Below, one piece after another: positions 19,753 through 29,218 of a stretch of 64,000 bases of DNA. The stretch's first letter is position 1. Every line of letters starts with the position of its first letter. The stretch lies in contig OY744604.1 of the NCBI GenBank assembly GCA_963556255.1, forward strand, positions 77,454,736 to 77,518,735, read 5' to 3'. Origin of the DNA: Allolobophora icterica. Taxonomy: Eukaryota; Annelida; Clitellata; Crassiclitellata; Lumbricidae. The position numbers and the translations under genes were made by a program. The notes beneath the pieces were generated by a model. It was not told the DNA's origin. It saw only the letters and a program-made list of their open reading frames with translations, and ran no database searches.

Positions 19753-20195
19753 TAGAAGATTTACGAGAAAACACGTTATAGGAGGAGCGGGAATAATGGA
19801 TACTATTACGGGAGTTTTCAAGAAGCTCTTTACATCCGGCGTTGCTAACCGAGTCGCGTCGACCGCTCTTAGACGCCGCGAGAGAGTTGGCCAAAAAGGC
19901 GCTAGACGTTGGAAAGAATACCGCCGTAGAGGTTGGTAACCGATTGGTGGATAAAGCTGCCGCAAAACTATTGGCTTCGTCGGTGCTGTCGTCTCACGCG
20001 GTTGAAAACCAAAAGGCTGAAACGCCAGCGCTTACGCGAGAGAATGCGGCTATCTTAGCGCGGCTAACCGAAAACGACGCGGGAGGAACCGATATTAATA
20101 AGATACTAGCCGGTTACGGACTTTCTTCGAATGCCGTGTCCATTCGAGATCTAGTGCGCAGTCTCAACAACAACAAAAACGGAGTGGGGGTTTAA
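19736..20195 (+). pseudogene. Small Polinton protein, frameshifted
   Basis: The ATG at 19736 overlaps the last codons of the previous gene by 17 bases. The first frame reads MLVVANRRFTRKHVIGG...IMDTITGVFKKLFTS up to about 19870. The continuation is in another frame: AARELAKKALDVGKNTAVEV, then LVDKAAAKLLASS, ending LNNNKNGVGV at 20195. One missing base near 19865-19875 explains the change. The product would be about 150 aa, basic at the N-terminus and alanine-rich helical in the middle, like small core or cement proteins of such elements. I cannot assign a family. Confidence 0.5.
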
Positions 20196-20218
20196 ATAAA
20201 TAATCTTTAGTAATTAAA

Positions 20219-21505
20219 ATGCAGTCGAATATTCTAAACATTACGGCACCCTCAGAGGTCGACGAAGGAATCGAAAAATACGAATGGCACGCATACGAAT
20301 CAACGGGGAGAACGGATCTTAACACACCCGGTGAGATTCGTAAAAATATCGAAACTCAAGATCTATTTTGCCATCCCGCCGAATCTTACCTGCTATTCGA
20401 AGGTAGGTTGGATAAAAGAGTTGCGGGGGCGGCGTACGCTAATGGTGACGCCGTGGCCCTCTCAAATAATGGACTCTTGCATCTTTTCAGTCAAATCGCG
20501 TATTCCCTATCGAATCAAGATATCGAAACGGTATTTCACCCAGGACAAGCAACGACGATGCTGGGTTTGCTTAAATATCCGGCGACTTCGCCAAAGCGCA
20601 AGGTCTTAATCAATTATGGTGCAAAGATACTGCGGCAACCGCGGCTATAGCGGATAACGCGGGTTTCGCGACTCGTCAAGGGTATCTTATTCAAAAACCA
20701 ACGGCTAAGGGAACGTTTAGTTTCGTCGTGCCCCTTAAACATATTTTCGGATTCTGCGAAGATTACGATAAAATAGTGTACGGTTTTTGCACACGCTAAC
20801 GATGGTTCGCAAATCGGACGACGACGCTATTTTTAGACTCGCTGCCGCGGATGCTGGAAAAGTCGACGTCGTGAAAATCTCGTGGTTTATGCCGCACGTT
20901 ACTCCGGCGGATATGGAGAGGATGCAATTGTACAAAACTATCGAATCGAAAGCATCGGTACCAGTCGCATATCGAGCTCGTCAATGCGACACTATATCGG
21001 TTCCTCAATCGTCTACTTTTACTTGAGTCTTAGCGTCAAGACGGCTCCTGAAAAACCTAGGTGGATAGTCGTTGGATTTCAAACCGATCGAAGCGGCGAC
21101 CAAGAACATAACCCATCGATTTTCGATCATTGCAACCTCAAAAACATGTACGTCATGATGAATCAAGAGAGATATCCGGCGGTCGACTACGACCTATCGT
21201 TTCCCAACCAGAAATTTTCGAGAGCTTATAGAGACGCGGCGTCGTTTAGTGAAAAGTTCTACGGAATGGATCCGTTGATTACGCAAAGCAACATCACTCC
21301 AGCTGATTATAAAGATCTATATCCGCTCATGGTTTTCGACGTTAGTAAACAGTCGGAAAGACTAAAATCATCGGTCGTCGATATCCAGATCAAAGCTACT
21401 TTCAACGCCGCGGTTCTAGCCGATACGCAAGGTTACGCGGTTATAATTTCGGATAAGTTGTTAAACTTCCAGTCAGATGGACAGAAAATGAGCGTAGTGT
21501 ACTAA
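20219..21505 (+). pseudogene. MCP: Major capsid protein (double jelly-roll), three frameshifts
   Basis: The largest virion gene starts at ATG 20219. The N-terminal part has YEWHAYESTGRTDLN and IETQDLFCHPAESYLLFEG, which recur in Polinton major capsid proteins. The frame changes near 20600-20612, again near 20783-20790 and again near 21018-21026. The pieces are 20219-20610, 20610-20785, 20787-21020 and 21020-21505. The last piece includes RWIVVGFQTDRSGDQEHNPS and ends KMSVVY. Total length, about 428 codons, fits an intact ancestor. In the family this protein forms hexon-like trimers of the icosahedral shell. The frameshifts are single-base changes; no large deletion is visible. Confidence 0.9.
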
Positions 21506-21559
21506 TCGTCTGTATGAAAATAAGTTTCATCTTTAAAGACAATCTTGTACTATATAAAA

Positions 21560-22054
21560 ATGAAACTGCCAGAATTACACAAGTTAGCGAAAGAGAATAA
21601 GATTAAAGGTGTCGCTCATCTCAACAAACCGGAATTGATAGAGCTGCTGATCGAGAAAGGATTGATTCCCGAGGACAACTCCCTGGTAGGTAAACCGAAA
21701 TTAACGAGAAAAGAATATCTGAAAGAATATTGGAAAGATCGTCGAAAAGAACATAATGACGATGACGATGGTAGATACGATAGATTGAAAGGTATCAGAA
21801 ACAACCCGAAACGAGTCGTTATTTTTGACCAGGAAACGGGTGAGACCATCGATTATTCGTCGATGCACAAAGCGGCTAAAGCTCACAGAGAAAACGCCCG
21901 TTTAATATCGTATTATAACGGAAAAGTATGGAGAAACAGATACGAAATTACGGTGTACGATGGAATCTGCGAGATCGATAAAGAGACTTCGAGAGCATAC
22001 GATGAAACTATCGATGCAGTTGCACACCCAAGCGAAGAGTCTTCTCGACAATAA
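21560..22054 (+). CDS. SAP/Rho-N-like plus NUMOD-like DNA-binding protein
   Basis: I choose ATG 21560 because ACTATATAAAA lies directly before it. The 164-aa product starts with a helix-extended-helix segment (MKLPELHKLAKENKIKGVAH, then LNKPELIELLIEKG) like the SAP or Rho N-terminal domain, which often binds nucleic acid. A very charged middle (RRKEHNDDDDGRYD) follows. Residues about 92-140 (VVIFDQETGETIDYSSMHKA... to WRNRYEITVYD) look like a NUMOD-type helix-turn-helix domain found beside phage homing nucleases, but no nuclease is present. A similar N-terminal domain occurs in the polymerase of this element. The gene is intact and last in the plus block. Confidence 0.6.
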   Translation: MKLPELHKLAKENKIKGVAHLNKPELIELLIEKGLIPEDNSLVGKPKLTRKEYLKEYWKDRRKEHNDDDDGRYDRLKGIRNNPKRVVIFDQETGETIDYSSMHKAAKAHRENARLISYYNGKVWRNRYEITVYDGICEIDKETSRAYDETIDAVAHPSEESSRQ

Positions 22055-22071
22055 GAAGATTTCTACATTTT

Positions 22072-22109
22072 TAGAAACCTATCGTTTGTATACACGCGAT
22101 AGGTTTCTA
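22072..22109. terminator. Perfect hairpin between convergent genes
   Basis: TAGAAACCTATCG (22072-22084) and CGATAGGTTTCTA (22097-22109) form a 13-bp perfect stem with a 12-base loop. It lies 17 bases after the stop of the plus-strand gene and 22 bases beyond the stop of the minus-strand fibre gene, the only place where the two blocks converge. A shared transcript 3'-end signal is the simplest reading. That is inference from position. Confidence 0.6.
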
Positions 22110-22131
22110 CAGTTAAAGTTACGGACTTAGT

Positions 22132-23165
22132 TTAACGTCGTAAGAATGCCGCTGAAAAGTTTCTACCTAATATGTTTACAGCGATGGTTGAATAAACGAA
22201 TATCTCTAGGTAGTCGGTACCGATTACCTCAACTATGGTACTACCGGTTGCGTTATTATACGAACCTCCCGTACCCCTCCGCCCGCAATTTGCATGTACG
22301 ATACCCCGTTTTTATACAGGTAGACGTTACCATGAGCGATATTATTAGTGTCACAAAAGTCTATGTACGTCGTAATGATATAGCATCCGGCTTTACCAGG
22401 AGTGAAACGAGTCAGTCCCGTACTGCTGACATTATCGGTTTCGAATCTTACACAATCGAAAGAAACTCTTGTGAGAGTTTTAACGTTTATGGCTTGTTGA
22501 ATCATAGTGTAAAAGCTAACCGCGGGTCCGGCTGCAGTCGTATCAACATATTTTTTAGTCGCTGCATCGCCATCGCCGTCGGGATCGCGTAGGCCCGTAA
22601 TGTGAGCACCATGCATAAAGATGGGCTTATACACATTTATTTTAGACGGAGGATTGCCATCCATTGATTTAACCATCTCTAAGACGGTTTCATTATTTAT
22701 TCTAAAACGAAATCCATCCGTCGATTGCGATATAATTGGTTGGTTTAATCGACCTTCTATTTTATTCGTTGTATTTCCTAACAATATATTAAAAACTTTA
22801 TTTCCAACCAAATCCTTACATCCCATCGTCCGCGTAAGCTCCCTACCGATGCTTAAGAATAAGTTGCCAGTCATGGTATCGCCGGTTTTAGACACTTTTA
22901 GATTATCGTTGGACGGTAAATCGTCGCGATTCGTTAACAAATCTATGGCTTGTCCCCGACTTAGAGCCTCATCCATTCCTGCTTCCGAAACGTTCGTTGT
23001 AGGTAGACCTTTAATGCTGTGACCGCTCATATTTAGATTTCCAGTCGCTGGGTTTGCTCCATCCATTCGAAGGAAAGCAGCATTTACTTGACTAAGAGTA
23101 ACGCCTCCTGCAATTATTCTTTGCCTAGATCCAGAATCTGTATGTCCAAATTTATCGACAGGCAT
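22132..23165 (-). pseudogene. Fibre-like protein with C1q/TNF-like head, frameshifted near the C-terminus
   Basis: The frame opens MPVDKFGHTDSGS behind TATTATATATAAA (minus strand). The shaft region has repeated phage-fibre-like motifs: TGNLNMSGHSIKGLP, then KTGDTMTGNLFLSIG, and later GLRDPDGDGDAATKKYVDT. From about residue 225 the sequence has the spacing of a C1q/TNF-type jelly-roll (VSFDCVRFETDN..., RFTPGKAGCYIITTYIDF, HGNVYLYKNG). The frame stops at 22233, but the next frame continues GTDYLEIFVYSTIAVNILG to a stop at 22132-22134, so one base was lost or gained near 22235-22250. A trimeric receptor-binding spike is the likely role in the virion, by analogy with phage and adenovirus fibres. 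Confidence 0.75.
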
Positions 23166-23184
23166 TTTATATATAATAATTTTT

Positions 23185-23600
23185 TTAATGCAAGTCGTTT
23201 ATGACTTCTTGAAATTCGCATCCGTCGTTCATCGTCTTCTTCAGCACGTACAAACACAAATGTCCGCAAAACACTTCGTTATCCGGTTGTATTCGCTCGC
23301 TGTTGTAAAGCAGCGGTCTTTGGAGATATTTTATTAATTCCGTAGGAGGAGGTAGTCCATAACTATTGAAATAAATTTTTTCGTTACCGTTCTTAAAAAA
23401 GTTGACCCAGTGTTGTCCTACCCCATTAGAATCGTCTAGGTTCAATATACCACACTCATTCCGTCTAGGTTTTTTCGGTAGGGTGTCTCGCATAAAAACT
23501 CCTCTAAAATGCGGAATATTCAGCTTCTTCACAGCATCCAATAATTCAAAATTCGTTAGCGGTTGATTTGGAAGAACTACGCCTTCGACATCTATGTTTT
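23185..23600 (-). CDS. PRO: Adenain-like cysteine protease
   Basis: This is the maturation protease of Polintons, related to adenovirus protease and Ulp1. The core reads IPHFRGVFMRDTLP, then GQHWVNFF with the catalytic His, then IYFNSYG with Asn in the acidic position, and IQPDNEVFCGHLCLYVL with the Gln and the catalytic Cys just before GH. The frame is open upstream of the usual start region (LPNQPLTNFELLDAVKK...) to about 23600 but has no ATG, so the original start may be lost or lie in another frame. The core (23185-23541, 118 aa) is uninterrupted. It lies between fibre and polymerase on the minus strand. Confidence 0.85.
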
Positions 23601-23642
23601 CACAGTTGTAAAACTCATTTTAATATTCGACTAATACTCTTA

Positions 23643-26600
23643 TTAACGAAGCGCGTAGTGTCCATATGCTAAAGTGTGGATGCCGTCTTGCTGAATCACT
23701 CGTTTATCGTCGTCGGCTGAAAGAGCGACTTTATTTACTTCTTCGGTGTAAATGTCGTGATGATACGAACGTATAACGTTCATTTTCCTTGACTGTTCTC
23801 TTTTCGTGAACACACAGTTTTTATAATCTTCGTGGGTTATCGTTTTACTAACCACGTTTTTCCTCACACCCTTGCATTTCTTATGATCTTCACCCGACAT
23901 CCTGTATGAGTACAACTTCGACCTCAAACCTACGAATTCTTCGATCTGTTTTCCTCCCGCTTCATCTTTGAACATACCGATCACTTTCTTATTCACTCCG
24001 GTTTCGATACATGATGGATGATCTTTCGGATACTCGCTCGTGTCGAACCGGCTTCGAACATCATCGGCGATATCGGCGTAAAAATCGTCGGTCTTTATTT
24101 CATACGCCAAAGAATCCGTATCGGTGAATAATAGCTTAGCCCTATCTCCGTATTTGGTCTTGATGTAATTATAATGAAAGTCGTAGATTAAAGTCTTACT
24201 CGAGTCTAAAATACACATACCTAGATATATAGGCTTGTTATAGAACAATTTGTTCTTTTTTATGTGCACGGCGATTAGATTTTCATCGAAAATAGTTCGA
24301 CCGTCGTAATTTGGTTTCGCCGCGAGCTTCGTAGCTTCCTTCTCATCGCACACCAATCGTACGTCAACTCGATTCTCGATACATTCCATAGTCTTACCGA
24401 AGACGCTATTATTCATCAGCTTGAAAAAGTTTTTCTCGAAATCGTTAGTAGCTCTCGTTCGCAATTCCGTATTCAAGTTGATATACTTTTTCAGCCAAGC
24501 GCTTTCTTCGAATATTAACCCGCGATGTATTTTCGTTATCTTCAAACCGAGACTTTCGTACAACTTTAAATTACCGTAATGAACAACGTACTTCTTTTTA
24601 TCGTTTAAACTCAGAATTAGTTTCGTTACATCCGATCCTGCAGGTTTTATACTCTCAGGAGCTAGAGGGTAATCGTTATGCAGGTGGTGTAATTCCTTAG
24701 GATACTCAAGATCGACTTCTAACACGCACCCCACCCCATCTCGTTCGGTAATGCTTCTCCAATCATTCAGCTCGTTATCGCTCATCCATTTAAACCCATG
24801 AGTTAGTAGAGCTTTGCTCATCGCCCATCCGTACAAGTTATTCGCGTCTAAGTAAGGAATGAATACCGAAGGCTGGCTGCGATCAAAATCTTCTCCCATG
24901 TACTCGTTGTTCGCTATCGCGTATCGTTTCGAAATCGTGCTGACTCCCCCTCTTATTCCTTACTTGATCATCAGTAACATATCGTAGTCGCTCAACAACT
25001 CCAACTCTACACCGGTCAACTTTAACGCTGCGTCCCAAGCTAGTCCAGGTGAAGTGTAATACCACGCGGGATCGAGCCTATAATGTTGGATGCACACGTC
25101 TCTAAAGTTTTCGAATACATCGGCTAATAATAAAACATCCGAAACGTTATACAAGTCGTGATAGGGCCTACTCTCTTAACGTTTTACAACGAAATACTTT
25201 CCATACATTTTTGGCGTGCTCGTAATCTTCATCGCTGATGTCTGAATCGTTCAGTTTAGAATAGAATTTATGCTTCGGAGGCAATTCGGTCTCGTTTAAT
25301 CTTTCAATGCCGTCAACGTAATCGTACGCGTAAACACCTTTTCTGAGTAAAAGATCTAACTTCTCACCTTTAAAAAATCACCTAAATTCTTACACTGATC
25401 TTTACTAAGGTTCTTCGATAACGCATCGAGACTCGAGGGCATGAATCTAAAACTATCGATGAAGCGTAATTCGCGCTTGACCGTTATCTCTTTTCCCTCT
25501 TTATTTACAAAGTTACCGACTACGACCTCTCGGCTATCGATATATACTTTTCTTCGTTATTAGGAATACAGTTAATTTTCTCACCATTCTCACCTCGCAA
25601 TTTCTTCAGGAATAGATGACTGTCGTATCCGGATAGATTATGGAATACTACATGGAAAAACTTGGGGATTTTGTAGTTCATATTACAAATATTATGTGCG
25701 GCGCCTCTGAATTTACCGCTTAAATGACAGTTGAATGACTAACTCGATCTTCACCTAACTCTCCTCCACAGATATGACAGTTAGCAGCTTCATCGAAACA
25801 TTTCTTCTCAGTTTTGCCGAATATCATATTCTTAGGGAATTTAAACTGGTTATATATATTTTTTTATTTTCTACAAGAGAATCTACGAATATCTGAGCGA
25901 CATCGTCGTCTTCGTTTTCAGCCGTAAACCTCACGGGCTCTTGGGAATAAACGCCGTCGTCGTAGCATTTTATATGATAACAAAACGAGCTGGGTGTATG
26001 CTTCTGATATTTATTGGTGTAAGACGTGCTAGGATCTGGTTGGCATGTATCGATAGGTTTAATAAAATATTCAAAATCAGCGTAAACGATAAAAGGCACT
26101 CTCATCGATTTAAAATAATGTTTAAAACTTAGCATGGTTCCTGGTTCGGGAAGAACTATTCGTTGGGCGTCTTGCCGCGAGCAGTACTCGGTATGCTTAT
26201 TCAGCGATTCTACGCTTCTATAGCCGAGTAAACATCTTTTACAATAGTGCATCGAAATATGGGATTTTTCTGTTCGCGGATTCAACAATTTGTTGAAGTT
26301 CTTGATCCAACAATAATGCTTCTTTTCACCGTCGGAAATAAGCAATAGATCCACACAGATATCGCTTTCGTGCTTCGATATATATAATGGATATACATCC
26401 TTTTCGTAGCCGAATACGTTAACGCAAACGTTATTGTTACGCTCAAACTTATTTATTACGTTGGCGTCGGCAGCAACCGGGAATTCGATCCCACTCCAAT
26501 TGAGCTTCTTAGATTGTGCTTTTAGATCTCTAGTGATTCTTTGAGGGTCTTTATCTGTTGGATTCAGCGCTCTAGTAATACACCATTTAAAACATTCATC

Positions 26601-27454
26601 GTCGTCGTTTTTCAGATTAATAATAGCCTTTTTATTGGCTAAATACTCGGGAAGTGGAATATAAGAACTACCTTTCAATGGCTTATATACCACTGTATCG
26701 ATATCCAACTTCATAACGGTTTTAAACCGCCAATTACTACCTCTCATCTGAAAACTTGCCATGCTCTCCTTAATTTTATCCACTGCGTTGCTATATATTT
26801 CACACACGTCGGTTGCGTCTAAAATGATATCGGTCTTTGATTTAAAATTAGGTTCGGCTTCGACTTCTTCCCCAGATTTAATATCTACTTTCTTCATTAC
26901 GCAATTAAGATTGAATTGAACTTTTACCCCTCGATTTTTCGCTAACAGACTGACTACTTGGGGCCTTACAGCGTTGAGAAAAGATGTGATATCGATGGAA
27001 CTGGTGGAATCGATCGTGTATCGCTTAGTAAAACCCTTAATAGCCTTCGCGGTCTCTCGGATTTCGAACTTGTTTTTATTAATTTTACTGAAAATACTCG
27101 AAACCCTCAACTTCAACGATTCCAATCTTTCATTCACAGGTTTCTGTTCTTGGGGAGTTACAAAATTAATCATCCAATCCGCAAAAGAATTAATCTTCGA
27201 CCTTACATTATTCCCTATTTAAGTCAAAACGTTTTGGCTGAAACGAGATTTCCAAGTATTAGACGGGGCGTATACTTACCAGGAGTAAGCGTTGGAACCT
27301 TAATGTCTGGAACCGGAGCGTCTAGCGGGTTGCTCGCAGACCTGGGCGACATGAATGCTATCAGTTCCGCTTTTCGCAGTCTTGAATAACCAACCACACC
27401 TCTCTCTCGAGCGATATTTTGTAGTTCTTTGACGGTCTTCGACGAATAGTCCAT
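23643..27454 (-). pseudogene. PolB: Protein-primed family B DNA polymerase, multiply broken
   Basis: The gene reads from ATG 27454 to a stop at 23643, about 1,250 codons. The N-terminus (MDYSSKTVKELQNIARERGV) is a SAP/Rho-N-like domain. After a 43-base insertion (27181-27225) the frame runs 27173-25866 with a zinc-finger-like HYCKRCLLGYRS...HTEYC and the exonuclease I box VYADFEYF. A frameshift near 25862 in an A/T run precedes a decayed stretch (25155-25860) that still shows CHICGGELG and the exonuclease II box VFHNLSGYD. A TAA at 24957-24959 breaks the next part. The palm is intact (23643-24899): YLDANNLYGWAM (Asp18 of that piece), KLMNNSVFGK and FTDTDSLAYE. It would replicate the element from the inverted repeats. 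Confidence 0.93.
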
Positions 27455-27480
27455 TTTATTACGGACATTTATTCCTTTAA

Positions 27481-27942
27481 CCCTCAGAGGCTAACCTATA
27501 AAAAAATCACACATTGGATAACCTGGGGTGAATTTTTCACCCCTCACTATTTGAGGCATGTGATATAAAATTAAACCATGTTCGATCAACAATGGTAATT
27601 GTACCAAGTTCAACATAAAACTGCAAAACTAGGAAACCTAACTAAACTCAACTATCAGCACAATCATCGAGTCTACAGTCATCCACACACAAGTAACGCT
27701 TTGTTGCATGCGTTCCACAGACAAAGTTGCTACACATATATGACAGCGAATACTGGCCACGGTATGACGTCAGTCACGTGACCATTCATCCAAAATAAGT
27801 AAGACAAAATATATGGAATTAAGCAAAAGTCATCTATGAACAGATACACAAAGGCGCACGGCATAACTCCAAAGCTGTAAAAAAATTCAGCGCAAATACT
27901 GACAGTGGGGTGAAAAATTCACCCCAGGTTGGCCTCTGAGGG
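27481..27942. mobile_element. Small inverted-end element inserted beside the polymerase start
   Basis: The ends are CCCTCAGAGGC on the left and GCCTCTGAGGG on the right. Each arm also contains the palindrome GGGGTGAAAAATTCACCCC or its near copy; the left arm has an extra 24 bases between the two parts. TTAA precedes the left end (27477-27480) but TTGC follows the right end, so the duplication is decayed if the element is piggyBac-like. It sits just upstream of the polymerase ATG. Confidence 0.65.
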
Positions 27943-28051
27943 TTGCGATTTCATGAAATCGGATCGTGTATCCATTTTATTATGGACATTCATGCCTTTA
28001 AGCCCTTTCATAAAACCAGATTACTAGATACTATAGGATATTCCCAACCCG
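27943..28051. repeat. Second copy of the polymerase start region
   Basis: The stretch 27970-28001 (TCCATTTTATTATGGACATT and following CCTTTAA) nearly repeats 27450-27480 (TCCATTTTATTACGGACATT and following). Each copy holds an ATG preceded by AATAAA on the minus strand (27454 and 27975). The copy nearest the terminus opens only a short frame. The rest up to the inverted repeat has no gene. Confidence 0.5.
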
Positions 28052-28186
28052 CGTAATCGTCCTATGACTCATCAGCGCGTGATCGAAACTATGGGGATTT
28101 CCAATAGTTTAGATGACGTCATACGATGGTCGTGACGTCATGTGGTTATTGCGTGGTTGCGCCAGCCGCCGCAATTTACTACTACT
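28052..28186. repeat. Right terminal inverted repeat with the same four sites
   Basis: It mirrors 13014-13131: TGACTCA at 28065-28071, GGGGATTTCC at 28093-28102, TGACGTCA at 28114-28121 and 28133-28140, ending TACTACT before the target duplication GATATG (28187-28192). It has 17 extra bases (28162-28178, CCAGCCGCCGCAATTTA) not in the left copy, a copy-specific indel near the tip. Confidence 0.9.
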
Positions 28187-28198
28187 GATATGGTTTCA

Positions 28199-28390
28199 AT
28201 CCCATTGGATTGAAATCTGATTAAACACACCGGTTCAAATTTGATTTGATCGGATCCGGTTCAATACAATGTTACTGAATGGGTGGAATCAATTAGAATT
28301 TTATTTGATCGAATCAGATTGGATTGCGCTGGACTGGACTGCACTGGAATAAATTTGAACCGGTGTGCTTAATCAGATTTCAATCCAATA
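28199..28390. mobile_element. Inverted-repeat element next to the Polinton
   Basis: The ends are ATTGGATTGAAATCTGATTA on the left and TAATCAGATTTCAATCCAAT on the right, followed inward by CACACCGGTTCAAAT and its complement. The inverted repeat extends about 37 bp with one mismatch, and the element is about 190 bp. The interior is built from GATT/GGATT words. It begins about 10 bases past the Polinton duplication. I see no target duplication. Confidence 0.6.
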
Positions 28391-28796
28391 TTTTAAATTT
28401 TTACTGCATGGTGATGTGACTAGCCATAAAAAGTTTTTCAGCTGATTAAGAACTATTAAGAATAAAACATGTAAGGTTATTCGTGGCTTAGGCCTACTGG
28501 TGCTGTAGATATTCAACTTGTAAACACGCGGCCGGTGTACAATGCAAGTTCGGAGGTCGGAAAAACCTAACCTATTTTTAGATTTATGAGGCTGTTTTTG
28601 CGCTACGGCCAAAGTTGATAATTATATAACTGGTATGCAAAGTCCTTCAAATGCGGAGCACACCTCTGAGAAATTTATACAGAAGTGTCTTTGCAAGTAA
28701 ACAATATACATAATCGGGAATTAAAGAGCGACATAGATAGAATATGTGGTTCGTAGTTACAGTGATATAAAAGCCTGCCAAGCATGAATTTGATCC
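28391..28796. other. No recognisable feature
   Basis: AT-rich sequence with a few short open frames that lack any family signature. It separates the small inverted-repeat element from the hAT-like element. Confidence 0.35.
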
Positions 28797-28804
28797 ATAA
28801 TGGG

Positions 28805-29218
28805 CAGGCCCGCCGAGAGGGGGGCAGAGGGGGAAAATGCCCAGGGGCCCGGCGACTTTTAGGGGCCCGGGCCGGGCCCGCAATCAACTTGTGAAAAATA
28901 TTATATTCAGTTATACAAAGTTTATGATTTATGCTCTTTTAAATATGTTATCTGACACTTAACTACAATCAGTTTAAACTTCAAGCATCTGAATAAAATC
29001 ATAGTTGCATATAATATATATAAATATACATGTAATATTGTACGGTCGTATACACGCACTTTTATTATTTCAATGTGTTTTTTTACGATATTATATTTAA
29101 ATAAAGCCTAAAGATAGTTTAGAGGCCCATAACTGCTCTGCATAGGGGCCCATGACTCTTCTGCCTAGGGCCCACGTCTGCTCTGCCTAGGGGCCCGGAA
29201 TTTCTGTCGGCGGCCCTG
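28805..29218. mobile_element. Nonautonomous hAT-like element (414 bp)
   Basis: The target duplication is ATAATGGG/ATAATGTG (28797-28804, 29219-29226; 7 of 8 match). Ends are CAGGCCCGCCGA and TCGGCGGCCCTG, an inverted pair with a small mismatch. Both borders carry GGGGCCCGG-type words and the interior is AT-rich, a common hAT MITE structure. Confidence 0.75.

Larger units (their letters stand above)
13014..28186. mobile_element. Polinton/Maverick (adintovirus-like) element
   Basis: The element is 15,173 bp between 6-bp direct repeats GATATG (13008-13013, 28187-28192). Its termini are AGTAGTA on the left and TACTACT on the right, inside longer inverted repeats. It has the diagnostic Polinton set: protein-primed DNA polymerase B, chromodomain integrase, adenain-like protease, A32-like packaging ATPase, penton-type minor capsid protein and double jelly-roll major capsid protein. 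It also has a phospholipase A2 protein, a pVI-like protein and a C1q-like fibre. The 6-bp duplication and 15-20 kb size match the family. Inactivating changes occur in at least seven genes, but both ends and the duplication remain exact, so the insertion is moderately young. Whether the lineage forms virions is inference from family knowledge. Confidence 0.96.

Noticed and set aside
27181..27225. Intron in the polymerase gene
   Set aside because: There is no GT...AG in the minus-strand reading of the 43 bases, and it is too short for a normal animal intron.
13014..28186. A bacterial or phage contaminant
   Set aside because: The element is bounded by a 6-bp duplication of host sequence, and its gene set is Polinton, not phage.
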